Below are positions 15,101-30,100 of a stretch of 64,000 nucleotides of DNA, piece by piece. The stretch comes from Candidatus Margulisiibacteriota bacterium (GTDB lineage Bacteria > Margulisbacteria > Riflemargulisbacteria > GWF2-35-9): NCBI GenBank assembly GCA_028715625.1, contig JAQURL010000005.1, forward strand, positions 1 through 64,000, given 5' to 3'. The position numbers and the translations under genes were made by a program. How positions within the stretch are numbered: the first letter of the stretch is position 1; every line of letters begins with the position of its first letter. The notes under the pieces are model-generated. The model was not told the DNA's origin. It did no database searches and saw only the letters and a list, made by a program, of their open reading frames with translations.

Positions 15101-18100
15101 TTTCTACCGATCGTCGTTACATGAATATTCCTACTCAGTCTTATACCTGGACAAAGGAATTTGATTCGTCCGGGGTTTCAGCGTTTGTAATACAGGTTTT
15201 TTCTTCAAATGTCATATTAAGTTCTAACGCTTATGGCAAGCCGGATGTGTTAAAAATTGTATCTCTTAGTTACTGGGTGCCGATACCAAATGACGGAGCG
15301 CAGATTACATACAACCTTTATTTCAATCCCACGTATTGTTCCAGCAGAGACTATTACATCATGGTGGCAATGGAAGATGGAGAGACCAACAGATCAATGT
15401 ACGGAAATCAGTCGGAATACGTCTGGCTGGATTTTCAGGCTCCGGAATACATACAAAGACCGACCATAGACAGTAGCGGACTGAATGTGTTCGTTACTTC
15501 TATAAATACAGGGGTAACATGGAACTGGCAGGAACCGGGAGATTTAGGAGGAAGCGGTGTCTGTTCCTATAATGTTTCCCTGAATTATTATGTGTCAAAA
15601 AATTATTATTCACAGGTTAATATCGCCAGTAATAATCTTGTACCGACTGCCGCGGTAAATTCTTATAATTTTTCACTAACTTTCAAGGATGACGTATATG
15701 CTTTTTACGTCTCGGCAGTTGACAGGGCAGGGAATATATCTACACCTTCCGAGGGACAGTTATTTTTGGTTGATACGACCAAACCGAGCCTGAATTTGCT
15801 TTTACGAAGCAGCTCCAATGCATATAATTATTCACGACCTTTTAAGGGTAAACAATACTATTTGATAGACGGTAACCAGGTTACCTGTTCCATATATCTG
15901 AAGGATTATTCATCAACTCAAACTGGCAATATCGGTTCAGGTATCGCCAAGATACAATTTGATCTGTTTGAACTACAGTCTACCAATAATGAATCGGGAT
16001 ATTTTATAACATCTAATCCATATGTTCCCTCCTTTAGTATCAATGGCATAACCTTTAATTTCGGTATACCGATAACGCAGGCAATTAATGCGACATTAAC
16101 AAACAATGCCATACATATTTCGCAGAATATCGGATTAGCTCAGTTCAGTATGATCAGCGCAGATATTGTTTGTTCCGATAATTATCTCAACTTTCGGGGA
16201 GTAGTTGATTCGACAAATATTCTGCCCGACAATGCAATAAACTTTGCACTATCGGAAAATTATACGGGGTTTTACTGTCTGCTAATGACCGTTGCCGACT
16301 GGGCGGGGAATATTACCACAAAAGCTGTTTATATTTACGAAGACATTAACCCACCCAGCATAGACGCGTCTTTTTCAGGGATACTGTATTTAGGTAAAGA
16401 CTTTAAGGTTTATATTAAAACACCGTCCGGAGTTACCGGCAGTATCATTCCCATTGGAACATTCCCAACAGTATTCAATCCGGAAAATGATACAAACTAC
16501 AGCTGGTTCGCCGACGAAACCAACCGCATACCGCTATTCCCTATTGGCAATAACCAGTACAGTGATACTCAAAATTTATTAACACTCAAAAAAGGCCTTT
16601 TCTATCCTTATGTGGAAACGAGTACTAATAATTGGGGGTCTGATTTTATTGTAATTTCGGCTAACCAGAAATTTTATATTAAAGTTTTTGATCAAAAAAC
16701 CACTGAAATGGGTTATTTCCAACAGTCTAACACTATTAATGCTCGTTTTGCCGAGTCTTGGGATTACTCCACTATGACCCTAACAGCTAATGAGCAAACT
16801 ACAAACAAGCTCAAATTTAACGGGATAGCTTTACAGGGATCCAGTTATAGATTTATTAACGCTGTTCCCGCTGATGTTATTGATTCAACATTGTTCCATC
16901 TTTATAGAAGTAAAAATCTAAGAGATAGAATGTGGGATGATACCAGAGAATTGGTAGAAATATCCATAAATGCGGTTGTTGAGGGGGCCCCTTTGCAATT
17001 GGCCGCGATGGATCTGGGCAACAATGTGGCTACGATCAGTTTTCAGAACGTATATTTTTCCAAGCCAATTAATTTGTATAGTGCTCAGCGAGTGGGTTTA
17101 ACATATGAGTCATCACATAACTACAATTTAAGAAACATCAACTCCCAACAGGATTGGGGAGATTATTCCTATAAACCTGTAAGCGTTAATGGTATCTATC
17201 AGATCGACACCGTAAATATTAATGTAGACCTAGATGTTATTTTGAGCGGTGATGTACACAGTCTGCGCGACTGGAACCAGAGACCTATCTTTTTATCCAC
17301 GGCTAATTCTACCATAAATGTTCTTGCGGGCTTGAACGCCATTAATCAGAATAATCCTCTGACAATTAATGTAACAACCGTTAATTACAAATACAGCGGT
17401 AAATTTTTTATACAGAACCTGAATTTGTCCGGAGAAGCCGGCAACTATTATACGCCACTGGAAAAAAGCACGAATTCGTTTGTTTCTGTAAATATGCCGA
17501 ATATTTATGGAGATAATTATGTATCGCTGCGTATTCAATACTGTTTTGATGATCAATATCCGAGTATCACATACAATTCAATATATCAGTATCCAGACTT
17601 CACCACATCTAACCGGAAAAAACTTGGAGCTTTAACGCTTACAAGCAACATCCTGTATATCGAAGATATTGATTCCCCTGTCATGGAAGTAAATATGCCG
17701 TCATCTTTTGTCAGAAGTGTTATACCATCAGAAATGCAAAGGTACAAGGAAATACTTTGGGTAGGCGTTAAAGATCTTTTAACAAAAGCCAACTGGATTT
17801 CCAAGAATGCCGCGGGTGTGACCATGAATGACAACCCGGTCTCTGGCGCTGGCCTTTCGAGCACTCCATTCCGTTACAGGATAATTGACAACGGTTTGAC
17901 AAAAAATTGGGAACAGGATTTTGATCTGGTCTCAGACAATATCGAGCAAGGCGTAAATATAATGGACCTGATCTGGATGGATAATGCCTTTAATTATTAC
18001 GGCACCAGAAATCTGGTGATTTATTATGACACATTGGCCCCAAGCTTTGTTCCCTTGAATCTGTCTACAAACTGGTATTCGGCAGTCAGCCCGGCAGCAG

Positions 18101-21100
18101 CAATTTTTGAGAAACCATATTTGAGCGGTTATGGCCTGGCCCCTATCATGCCCAATGATCCTTATAATGTGGATAAATCATTTTTTTATGATGGTCATGA
18201 CGGGATCAGATTGTACTTTATTGTTACTGATAATTTTAAGGAACAGGGGTATTTAAGCAACAATGCTTATGCCATCGCTGGTGTAAGAATATCTGTTTCC
18301 AGAAATTATGTGAGTGTGACGTCAGTAAATTTTACCACCTTAACCATACCTGCTGTAAGTTTTAATGCTTTAATTAATAACAGTTATGGTTTATTCGACG
18401 CAAAATGGCCAAGTTATAATATCCCCGAGCGTTCGCCAACAGTCGATTCCTCAGGTATTTTAACCAGAAATTTTAATTTTTGTCTGTATATCAGCAGGGA
18501 CCTGATTGTCTCGGATAACCCCTTATTCGGATCCGGAATATCGGGACTAAACACACAAAATATCAGTTATCTTGTAAAACTGGATGCTGTGGATTATGCC
18601 GGGAATAAATCGTGGACCCTGGTAAACAACAAATTGAATATAGAAAACACAGTAGTTAACAAATACATCACTTTAAATATAATTCCGGATAACACATATA
18701 ATCCGGATAATGCCAGGGCCTTAACCCGCAACTTGCGAAATACTTATCTGGAACAAAGTGAACTTTATTCACCTTTACAGACCAGCACATTCGATCCCAG
18801 GGAATGTATTTATAACAAGGGAGTGGTAAGTTTTAATATTTTTGCCACCATGAATGAGCTGGGAGGAGCGTATTTTGGCGTATTATGGACCAAAGAACCT
18901 ACCAGTAATATAACAAAGAACAGTTATGTTTATTATAATTATAATTATCTGCCCTGGGTAAAAACAGCAGGATTATATACCTGTCAGACGACTTTCAATT
19001 TTAATTTCTTCAGCCCTGTCCCAGCTGAAGGCAAGGATATATTGAATACAGGTTATTATCAAACTTATCATAATCCTGATCTTTCGATAACCACAAAGAG
19101 CATAACCATTAATGTATTTGTGGCCCCGGTCGGTTCTTCCGGAACTCCATTCGGACTTGATGACGGCTATTGGGTAAAATGTACGATTGATATTACCGAA
19201 CCTCAGCTGCAACCAGGATACTCGGAGTTTTATTTGATCACATATAATAACCAGAGATTAAATGCAAAAGCGGGGTTATCCATAATTAACAACACACCGA
19301 CAGGTTCTTATGTTTCTTTTGGAATAAGCAGTTTCAATTATGTTTCTTTGAATAATTTCACAGATGTTAGAGACATAATTTATTTAAGCGGATTAAAGAG
19401 CCAAACAGTAAGTTTCGCTTATGGTGATTATTTCGATCCGGAAAGCGGAATGGCTGAAAACGACAAATTTTTAAGAAAGAAAATTTATTTTACACCGTTA
19501 ACCACAAATATTAACTATAATTTCGGTACGCCCGTAGAAAACAGTTTGTACAATCAGAGTAACAGAATAATAAGCAACAATCTTAGCCAGGGAACAGGTC
19601 TGTATAAAATTGATCTTTATTACAGCGACAAGGCTGCCCTGACAACCAGGTCAAGCTACGCCGTTGTGCTGGATAGCGTGGTTCCGGATATTAACAAGTT
19701 TGCCTTCAGCAAATCTGTAAGTCAAAATTACCCTGCTGCTAATGATTATTATTACGGTAGTCAGAACGTGGTGGTATCCTGGAGCGCAGTAGATAATCTG
19801 GGGGCAGGCTCCAACGGATATCTTACCGGCGGTGATGCCCGCGGTATCTGGTTTTACGAATTGCGTTTTGAGAATTTAAGTCAGCCGTCGAGAAAAGGAT
19901 ATGTTTTCAGTTCTGTAAATACGACCATTGCTCGGGATTCCGAGCTGGGTAGCGCTTTTGTTCCGACTTTATATGAGGACCTGGTGCTTGATTGGGATAC
20001 GATTGTCAATGTTATTCACCCGGGGCAAGTCAAATTTACGTTAAATGCCTGGGATTATGCTTTAAATATGCAGTCCGCTACGCAGATCGTTTATTTTGAT
20101 ACAGGGAACGTAATCGACACAATGATTAGCAGCTTTAATAATGTCAGAAGTGACGCGGATAATCAGAATGATGGGGAAACTCCTTCAAATTCGGCATTCG
20201 CACCCGGTTATTTTGATCAAACAACAATTAATTATGAGATTGTTTTAACCGACAGCGCTTTTGACCTGACTCAGTTGAACACATTAAATACCGAGAATAT
20301 ACCTATAGAGATATGGATAATTACGCAGGACAAACAACTTCTGATCAGTCCGAATATGACCTGGGCAACTTTTAATAATATACACAACATAGCCGATAAT
20401 AATAATATCGGTGGTTATGTGATAAAAATAACAGCTGATATGGGGGAATATCTGGGAGTGGGCAAATATATGGGTGGGTTTACGATTAAGAACAAACTAA
20501 TCGACGGGGCCGGATATCTTTCTCTAACAAGTAACCTGAGTAACAGAATAACAGTGGATTTAACTGCGCCTGTGGGAACTTATAACTATAAGAATGATAA
20601 TGGGAATATAATACGTATCAGCACACTTCCAGATTTTACAAATTATGGAATTACCTTAAATTTTGCCTTTCATAAAGACAAAAATGTTTATACCGAAGCG
20701 AATTATAATGATCCTGAATCTGATTTGGCCTATCTTCCTTATAAATTTGTAATAAAAAAATATAATTTCGGTCATAATCTTTTAGCTACAATCACGAGAG
20801 ATTGGGAAGCCGCCACTCATAATCTTGTAAATCTGGGTGATGACAAGTTTGACATAATTTCTCCTAATTGCTGGTATGAAGTATTGCTTTATAATAAAAA
20901 CAATGTAGGTATTCTGGTCACCCGGTCATTAAACTTTATCTATGATACTGTTCCACCAACAATAAACTCGATAATTATTTCTCAACAGGTTATGAGCCAA
21001 CTGGATTACGCGCCATGTAGCGCCAATTTTATCGGGGCCAGGGATATCACCCTTAACTGGAAGGTATCCGATAATGTTTATTTTGAAGGTGGGAAATCCG

Positions 21101-24100
21101 CAATATTCAATGATATGCCTCATAATGGTGAACAATACTATCGACTGACGTTTATTAAGAGCAGCGAAATAAATATCAGCGGCAGTGTATTCCCGACTAT
21201 TCTGCAATATAGCATATCTAAAAATTATATACTTAATACAGTAGGTGAAGGTAAATCCGTTTTCAGACTTTATGCTTTTGATTTTGTAAATAATGTCTCA
21301 ACATTTGATATCGGACCACTTTATTATGACTGGTCAAATACCATTAATGAAAAAGTCGCCGATATACATCCTGCCACCGATAACGTTGATGATGTGTCAG
21401 ATGGCTTTAATGTAACTCCTTATGATGCCAGCCGTAAGAACGGTTATTATGACCAGACAACATTGAATTTAACAATCCTAATGAAACCCGATGCTCATGA
21501 TTTTACACAGTTCAACACCTTACCGTTCAGCTATTTACCTCTGGAAGTTTTTGTGCAGACTGCTTCTGTCCAAAACAGAGTAAATAATGATTGTGTGCTG
21601 GTCACATTTAATAACGCTAAATCAATCGATCAATATCCGAACCTGGCAAATTATTTACTCCAGGTTACTGTCGATTTAAAAGAGTATGTCGGTACCAATA
21701 ATTATTTGGGTGGAATGAACCTGTATTTCAAGTTTGTTGATGGTGCCGGCAATCTGTCACCTACTACCAGTTCGGGAGTGCCGGTTACAATTGACTTCAC
21801 AGCTCCGGTCGGACAGACTGTTTTCGCGCCCGGATTCAATTTTATCGGCCAGGATAACCTGTACAATTTTACAGGAATAAGTATTAATACGGCATTTAGC
21901 AGCGTAAATAATTGCATACTTTCGGCTAATTTTTCTGATAGTGAAAGCGGTCTGGCTGTGAGCTGGAATGATTTTATAGTTAATAGGGCAGACTTTAATG
22001 TTGACTTTGGTACGGAAACTACAGCAACCTGGGACAGGCACTGGAGGAACAATCCTCAGTTAAATACAAATGAAGATTCCACAAACACTGTTAATAAAAA
22101 ATACAGAATAACATGCGCTGTGGCCAACAATACGGGAATAGTTTATCAGGACAGTCCCAGATATGTGGTTATAGATAATATTAAACCGAATATCACCAAG
22201 TTTGATATTAATGAGTCTAACAATTTTAAAAATTATAAACCATCCAGCCGCAATTTTATCCAATATCAGGACTTGGGGTTGGTCTGGACAGCCTCGGATA
22301 ATGTTTTCAACATTGACCCGCAACTTTTTAATAATAAAAATCATCAGGGGATACATTATTATCAGCTATATTATAATAAACCCCAGGAAAACACTTTATG
22401 GAACTCAATCAGCGCTTCGATAGAGCCTACGCTGGATAATGAACTTATAGTTACAGAGGGTTACCTGTTGAATGTTGTAAAAGAAGGCAAAATCATGTTC
22501 CGTTTGTTTGCTTTTGATTTTGCGGGCAATTTGTCGACATCAGATATCGGTCCTTTTTATATGGATTTGATCAATACAATAAATCTGCAGGTATCTGCCT
22601 GCATAGCCGTATCGGATAATTCCGATAACAGCGATGATGATTTGACTCCTTATGAAGCAATACGACAGCAGGGTTATTTTGATCAGGTAACGATCGATTT
22701 TAAAATACTCCTGCAAACTACAGCTAATGATTTTACTCAGCTGAGTTATTTGAATTCTCCCAATATCCCACTGGAAGTTTATGTTGGTACTAATGATTAT
22801 TCCCTTCTCAGCGTGCCAATTTCCGCCCTGTCAGTAACATATAATCACAAGAAATTGCTTGATGACACACCAAATCTGGCATCATATTCCGTTCAGGTAC
22901 ATGTTGACTTTGCTAATTTCGTGGATAATTCTTTCTTCACCGGTAGCTTGAAGTTTTTTGTAAAATTTATAGATGGCGCCGGTAACCTTTCCGATACAAC
23001 GAATTCAATATTCATGCCTTTCTCGGTAACTATAGACTTGACTGCTCCGATGGGTGAAATTGATTATGTGAAAGGGCTTGGTTATATCGGTAGCCCCGAA
23101 GGTCTTACCCAATATGGGATCAGCAGGGATTACGCTTATTCCAGCCGTGACAACCAAATAGTCTTGTCCGCTAACTTTTGGGACAATGAAAGCGGCTTGG
23201 CCATCAGCTGGAACTGGTATGATATTAATGTAAGCAGATTTTCGGGAGGCGGGCAGCCCGCAACCTGGAGCAGGGGATGGAGCGCTTGTCCGACACTGGA
23301 TATTTTTGAGAGCGGTATTACAAGTGTTAACAATTATATTTATAAGGTGATCCTGTTTGGGGCAAATGGTACTGGTATTGTGGAGAAGCTTAATACGTTG
23401 AATATTATTATGGACCAAATGCCACCAAGTATCGGTGCGTTTGAAGTTAATCTGGCTAAAAATGTCGCAAAATATGAATCCAGCAGCGCCAACTTCTGTC
23501 AGGTACAAACTTTTAACATAACCTGGATAGCCACAGATAATTGCTGGTTTTCCGAACTGCCCCCAAATTTTAGCCAGCAAAAACATCAAGGTATTTACAA
23601 GTATTCTTTATTTTATAAGAAAAAAGTAGGTTCTCTAGACTGGACAGACTGGTTAACTATAAGCGACAATATTTTTCCGACAGCTCAAAACAGCTATATA
23701 CTCGGCTATGACTATGTGCGAACTAATTTTTCCAATGGTACGATTTATATTAAGCTGGAAGCCTTTGATTTTGCGGGAAATGTGGCTACGAGAAGTTTCG
23801 GTCCGGTATTTTTCGACGGGGACAATGATCTGAATAATCAGGTTGATCGCATGCTGGCTATGGATAACACAGATGCAGACGGACTGGGCGGTTCGCCTAT
23901 GGACGTGGGTGGTCCGAATTATTTTGATGAGCTGAACATTTTTATATCTTTTGTCATGTCTTCCAACGCTCAGGATTTAACTCAATTCAGTTATTTGCCG
24001 ATGCATCATATACCCCTGGATATGCATGTAATAGATGCGTTAAATAATGTCTACCCCATTTCTTCTATTAATATTTATAGTCATTATGACCGAGACAGTT

Positions 24101-27100
24101 TGCCAAATATTATCGATGTGCCCAACTTACGAAATGTAACCATAGATGTAACCGTTAATCTGGAGGACTGTATCGGTCTCGGAATGAACATGGGCGCATT
24201 GCAACTGGGAATAAACCTTATAGACGGAGCCGGAAATCAACTGGATACTTATAGCAGACCATTCCCGGTTACTGTCGATATTACTCCTCCACGAGGGGCT
24301 ATTAGCTGGAATACAATTGATTACGGAACTATAGGAAGTGATTTTACTTACCAGAATTATGGGATAACATTAGGAGTTCTTTTCAGCAGTAATAATGAAA
24401 ATTTACGCTTAACAGTTAATTGTGATGATCCTGAATCGGGCCTGGCCGATAAACCGTATCAGTTTATCGCGACTAAATATCCTTATGAAAGTTATCCTCT
24501 TAGCACAAATTATGTCCCTTCAACGATCACCAGAAATTTTGTAAGTACAAGCAATTTTAATATTAAGGATTTATTAACCGATGATAACATGATCTATACT
24601 CTGGAAACACAGGTGCGCAACAGATCGGGACTGAGCCAGGTAATGGTAAACAAAATTATTCTGGATACTCTTCCTCCGGTATTGTCTACTTTTGATATTT
24701 CCGAATCAACAGGTGGCATTTACAGCGCTTCCAGCCATAATTTCTATACACTGCAAGTAGTAACGATAAACTGGGGTGCATCAGACGCGGTTTATACAAT
24801 CCCACTGGACGCAATTATATTCGGAGGTAGTGCGCATCATAATGGAATTAAATTCTGTGAGATGTACTATGAAAAGTTCGGGACAATAAACTATATATCG
24901 AAAAATATTATTCCGGATGGAACGCAAGAGTTTATTATAACACCGGGTTATTTATTAAACCAAATTAATGAAGGGAAGGTAACGATAGGAATAAATGCTT
25001 ATGATTTTGCCGGCAACAAATCAAACACTATTAAACTGTTGTGGTTTGACTGGAGTAATACTATCAATATGATGGTAAGTTCCATAACAACTACTGTGGA
25101 CCGGACAAACGATAATAGCGATGATCCTGCTGATGAAATATCTCCTTTTGATGTAAGAAAAGTGCCCGGAATTTATGACCAGCCGACAGTTTCGATAAAA
25201 ATAGCTTTGACCTCCAACGTATCCGATGCCACAGGTTTGAGTACGCTACAGTATGATTTTATTCCACTGGAAGCCTGGATCAGTTTTAACAACACCTGTT
25301 CAAAAATTTCAGCTAATTTGGTTTGGGTTACTCACGATCCGATCAATTATATGGATGAGGTTAATAATCTAAGCAGTAAAAATCTATATGTTACAGTTAA
25401 TCTTTCCGAATTTATAGGTACGACAAAATATTTGGGTCCTGCGCAGATATTATTTAAATTTATAGATGGAGTGGGTAATTTAAGTGATTTCGATAATTAC
25501 GGACTATGTATTACTGTTGATTATACACCGCCTACATCATCGTCATCTGTACCTTTCAATTTCTATCAAAACATCGGCTGCAGCAGGAATTTCATACAAC
25601 CGGTGGATGGATATAACGGATATTTGTATACAAATACGATTAATTTCTTTGTAAGACTGGAGTCTTTCACAGATTATGAATCGGGAATGCCAACCGATTC
25701 TTACATGCTAAATATTAGCGGTAAAACCTTCACCGAGAACATAACCTTAGGAAGTACCGTTATGACGTGGCAGGATTTCAACGAATTCAGTGGTAAAGAT
25801 ATTATGAACCATACGTCCTACATAATACCGACGCAAAGTTATCATGATATTTTATTAAAGGTAAGAAATAATGCCGGTAACGTTACGCATAATTTGTTCA
25901 AATTGTATGTTGATGTTATTAATCCGGTAATTACTACATTTAACCGAACACCGCACTTTGACGTAGATAACGATGGATATCCTCCCGAAGAAGACTATAT
26001 GTACAATAAACAGGCAGTTTGGTTAACCTGGTCAGCCTGGGATAATTTGGGCGAAGAAAACGGAGGTTATGGTTATGTATCCGGTAATGGACTGTATTAT
26101 TACACTCTCTCCTGGATATGTAGCGATAAACAGGGTAATTTTGTTTCGTCAGGTGATATTTTTACAAGGGAAATGCAGGTAACAACCGATAAGTGGTTCC
26201 TGCCCACTGCCGATGTCGAGAAAATCAATGGTGTTACCTATGATATCTCCATATCAAATGATATAAAGGAAGGTAATGTTACTTTTAATCTGACTGCCGT
26301 TGATCTGGCAGGAAATGTTTCGACACAAACGATGAGGCTGCTTTTTGACTGGCACAATATGTCTGACGGAAATTCGGAATTTTCTTTTATTCCGGATATG
26401 ACCGATAACTCACCCATACCTGACCGTATTGTTCCAGATTACGGATATTTCGATCAACCTACTATGACTATAGTTATTACTCTAAATAATGTTAGCGAGC
26501 TCAGTGGACTATCAACGAAAAATTTGAAAATAAATTATTCGACGAATAATCTGACCAGTTTGGGAAATATGCCTTTGATCAGTCAGACGGACTATCAGTA
26601 TAGCATTGATATGTTTTCCGGTGGATTTGTGGTCTCTATTGATATTAATCTGGAAAGGTATTTGATAACCGTAAACAGCTTCAGCGGTTATCAGTCAAAA
26701 GGCGGGTCATTATCACTAAATATTACAGTCCTGGATAGGGCAGGTAATTTGCCACAAAATGCCGCCAAGTTCGGATGCAGGGTTACGGTAGATATGAATG
26801 AACCGGAACTAGATGACGGAGGCACCTTCAATATTTCCTTAATACCCTGTGAAGATCATGGCAGAGACGGAATTGCTCCGATGCCTGGTTATTATGATAT
26901 ACCTACTTTTGATTTTCTGGTCACAATAAATAATATTATTACCTCAAACGGTTTCGCGGATCTGGATCCGAAAATATATTTCAGGTTTATAAATCTAAGT
27001 CAGAATATCGTTGCTACTGCTTTTACAAAAGAATTTATAAAAGATGCTTACAATTCCGCGATTATCACCATGCAGATAGGTCAGGTGAATATGGCATCTT

Positions 27101-30100
27101 ATCTGTTAGCAGATTCTGGAATCGCTACCTGCGCAGTTGAAGATCAGTACGTTCTGGAAGCATATGTTAGAGATAGAGCGGGCCATATATTACGGAGATC
27201 ATTCTCGATAATTTATGATAAAACCAAGCCTTATCTGACTGATCGGGATTTCTTTTTCAAAATGGATATTGAGCAGGACAAAGATAGCTTCGGCGATGGC
27301 ATAGATCCTCTTCCCGGCTATTTTGACAGTTTTATAGCAACGCTAAGTATACAGTGGGATGCAACAAAATGGGCAACAGGACTTAATAGCGGACTTTATC
27401 ACGATTACGTGGCCACAGATATACATGGCTCAGGATTTAGGGATACACCAATATATGTCCGGTTTGAACCGATTGATGTTCAGGTATCAAAAAATATTTA
27501 TGCCCTGGCCAAATATCCTGATAACAAATATGGTGCCCCTGTTAGCGGTGGCACTGAAATTGTTCAGATCCCACTGATTGAAGGTTATGGCAATGTTATG
27601 TTTTATATCGCGGACAAAGCAGGCAATTTGACCCAGATCAATAATCTCGGTAACGGACAAATCAATAACAAATCCTACAGAATTACTGTTGATATCAAAG
27701 CACCCACCGGGATTTCTATGGACATATATGATGATACAGATAATGGCGGAGATGGTATTTTGCCAGCCAGAGGCTTTTTTGATCAAGCGATTATTACCTT
27801 TTCAGTTTCGGCGAATCCTGCAGATAATGTTTCCGGTTTACGTGTTAACAGCTATATTATTACAACCGCTAATATAGGAGAATCAGTTTATATCAACGGC
27901 GTAAAAAATTGGAAGAATTATATTTATCAATATCATAACGACTCTATAGATGATGAGAAAAATGAACCGGGCAATGAACTGCCCAGCTTTGGTTCGGTTC
28001 TGTTACCGACCGGTCCTGTTACTATTTGGGTTGGCTTGGTAGACAGGGCTGGTAATGTAGGGTTTATTTCACAGTCTGTTGTTGTTGATGTTGATCCGCC
28101 AAAAATTAATACCATGGGCGTTGATTTTGTGTTTAATCCAACTATCGGCAGACGAGGTGACTCGGATAGCGGAATTGACGGAATACATCCTTATTACGGT
28201 TACTTTGATGATCCCGGTGTAGATATAGATGTTACAACACTGAATTATACGGATGATTTTCCAAGAGTAAATCATCTCCTGGTTAAATCCTCAGCCGGCT
28301 CACTAACTGCCGATTATACATATTTGTTTGTTCCGACAACTCATAACTATGGAGGCAGTATATTAACAGTAACTGAAAATCAACTTGGGCAAACAGCCAA
28401 TATATTTATGAATATCAATACATTGGAAGGAAATCATGCAATCACTATTTATCTGGCTGATCTTGCCGGCAATGTAGTTTCCCGTACTATTCTGGTCACA
28501 GTGGATACGCAAGTACCTCAGGGCCAGATAGAAATTGTTATGGATAAAGGCAAGGATAGTCATGATGACGGAGTTGATCCTTTGCTGGATTATTTTGATA
28601 ATCCTGAAGTAAATTTTATTATTTCCAATAATTGTACAGACGCAGGTACCTTCAGAATTAACAAATATCTGGTTAAGTCTGATGCTGACGATGTCCTGGG
28701 TTATACAGCTCACAAATATAAAAATGAAAGCGGCGTGACCTTAACCGTTCAAAATATTGACGAAATCAATCTCGGACAGAACTTTGGCCAGACTATAAAT
28801 TATATTTATGCATTTAAACCAACAGATAATGAAGTAAACAGCATAATCATTTATGGCTTGATCGCCGATAAGGCAGGGAATGTGAAGGTTGCCACCAAAC
28901 AGGTGTTTATTGATTTTACACCGCCTACAGGTGATTTCCAATTATTTCTTGTTCCGGATAAAGACAGCAAAGGTGACGGGATAGATCCTTTATATGGTTA
29001 TTATGATAGTCCAACTATCGCCATTATTATTTCCGAGAATGTCCATGATAGCAAGGGCCTGAGAAATAACCGGTATTTTGTAAAAACAGACCCGCAATAT
29101 TCTTTGCCTGGTTTCAGTTCGTTTAATTATACAGGGCTGGGTTATTATCAGGAAGGACTGGACAATATTGTTTATGCTCATATCGGTACGACCAGAAATC
29201 AGATTGACCAAATTGGTTTTAATAATGAGGGTGTTTATACTATTTATGCCGGTATAGCCGATAAGGCAGGTAACCTTGTTACCAAAGAAATTAAAGTAAC
29301 CATAGATTACACTCCACCATTAGGTAATATTAATATTAATCTGGTTGCGGACAAATCCGACAGGGATGACGGAGCTGACCCTGATTACGGCTGGTATGAC
29401 GATAATACGGTTGATTTTATATTAGAGAGCACAAGTGGTAACGTACTTTATGATAATTTGGCAGGATTACGAGGGAACGCTTACTTCGCCAGAGTAGTCA
29501 CTTCGGGTACAACACAGATAATCTGGAATGTGATGCAGAGTTCTCCGACTTTTAACAATATTTTTGTTCCGGAAGATGAGAGCGTTACCAGGAACAGCAG
29601 AATTATTGTAGCGGTTGTGGACAAAGCAGGGAATGTATTAAATACCTACCATGATGTTCATGTTGACATTACCCCACCAACCGGGAACATGACGTTTACG
29701 ATAAAGCCAGATATAAACAATCGCCCGGATCAACTACAGCCCGAAGACGGCTGGTATAATGACGATACTCTGGACCTTGTCTGGAAATTACCTATAGATA
29801 ATTTATTACTAAAAGACAAACCGTTCAGATTGAAGATCAATAATTTACCCTGGTCTGATTTTTCTAACGCTTTGCACATTGAAGATTTTAAAACAAACTC
29901 CACTGAAACAACTATCAATGTCACCCTGCTTGCAGCAGATAAATCCGGCAACGTCCTTACGGCATCGGCTACAGTTTGTCTGGACTTCATTTCGCCATCC
30001 ACGTTTAACATCAATATAATACCTGATACCTCAGATGTGAACAGTAGCGGGATATTACCTGAAAAAGACTGGACACATAGTCGTTATCTCAACTTTGTAT

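Noticed and set aside
23005-23589. 194-codon open frame on the minus strand inside the giant gene
   Set aside because: It is antisense to a conserved repeat module, other modules have similar antisense openings, and there is no ribosome-binding site or recognisable product.
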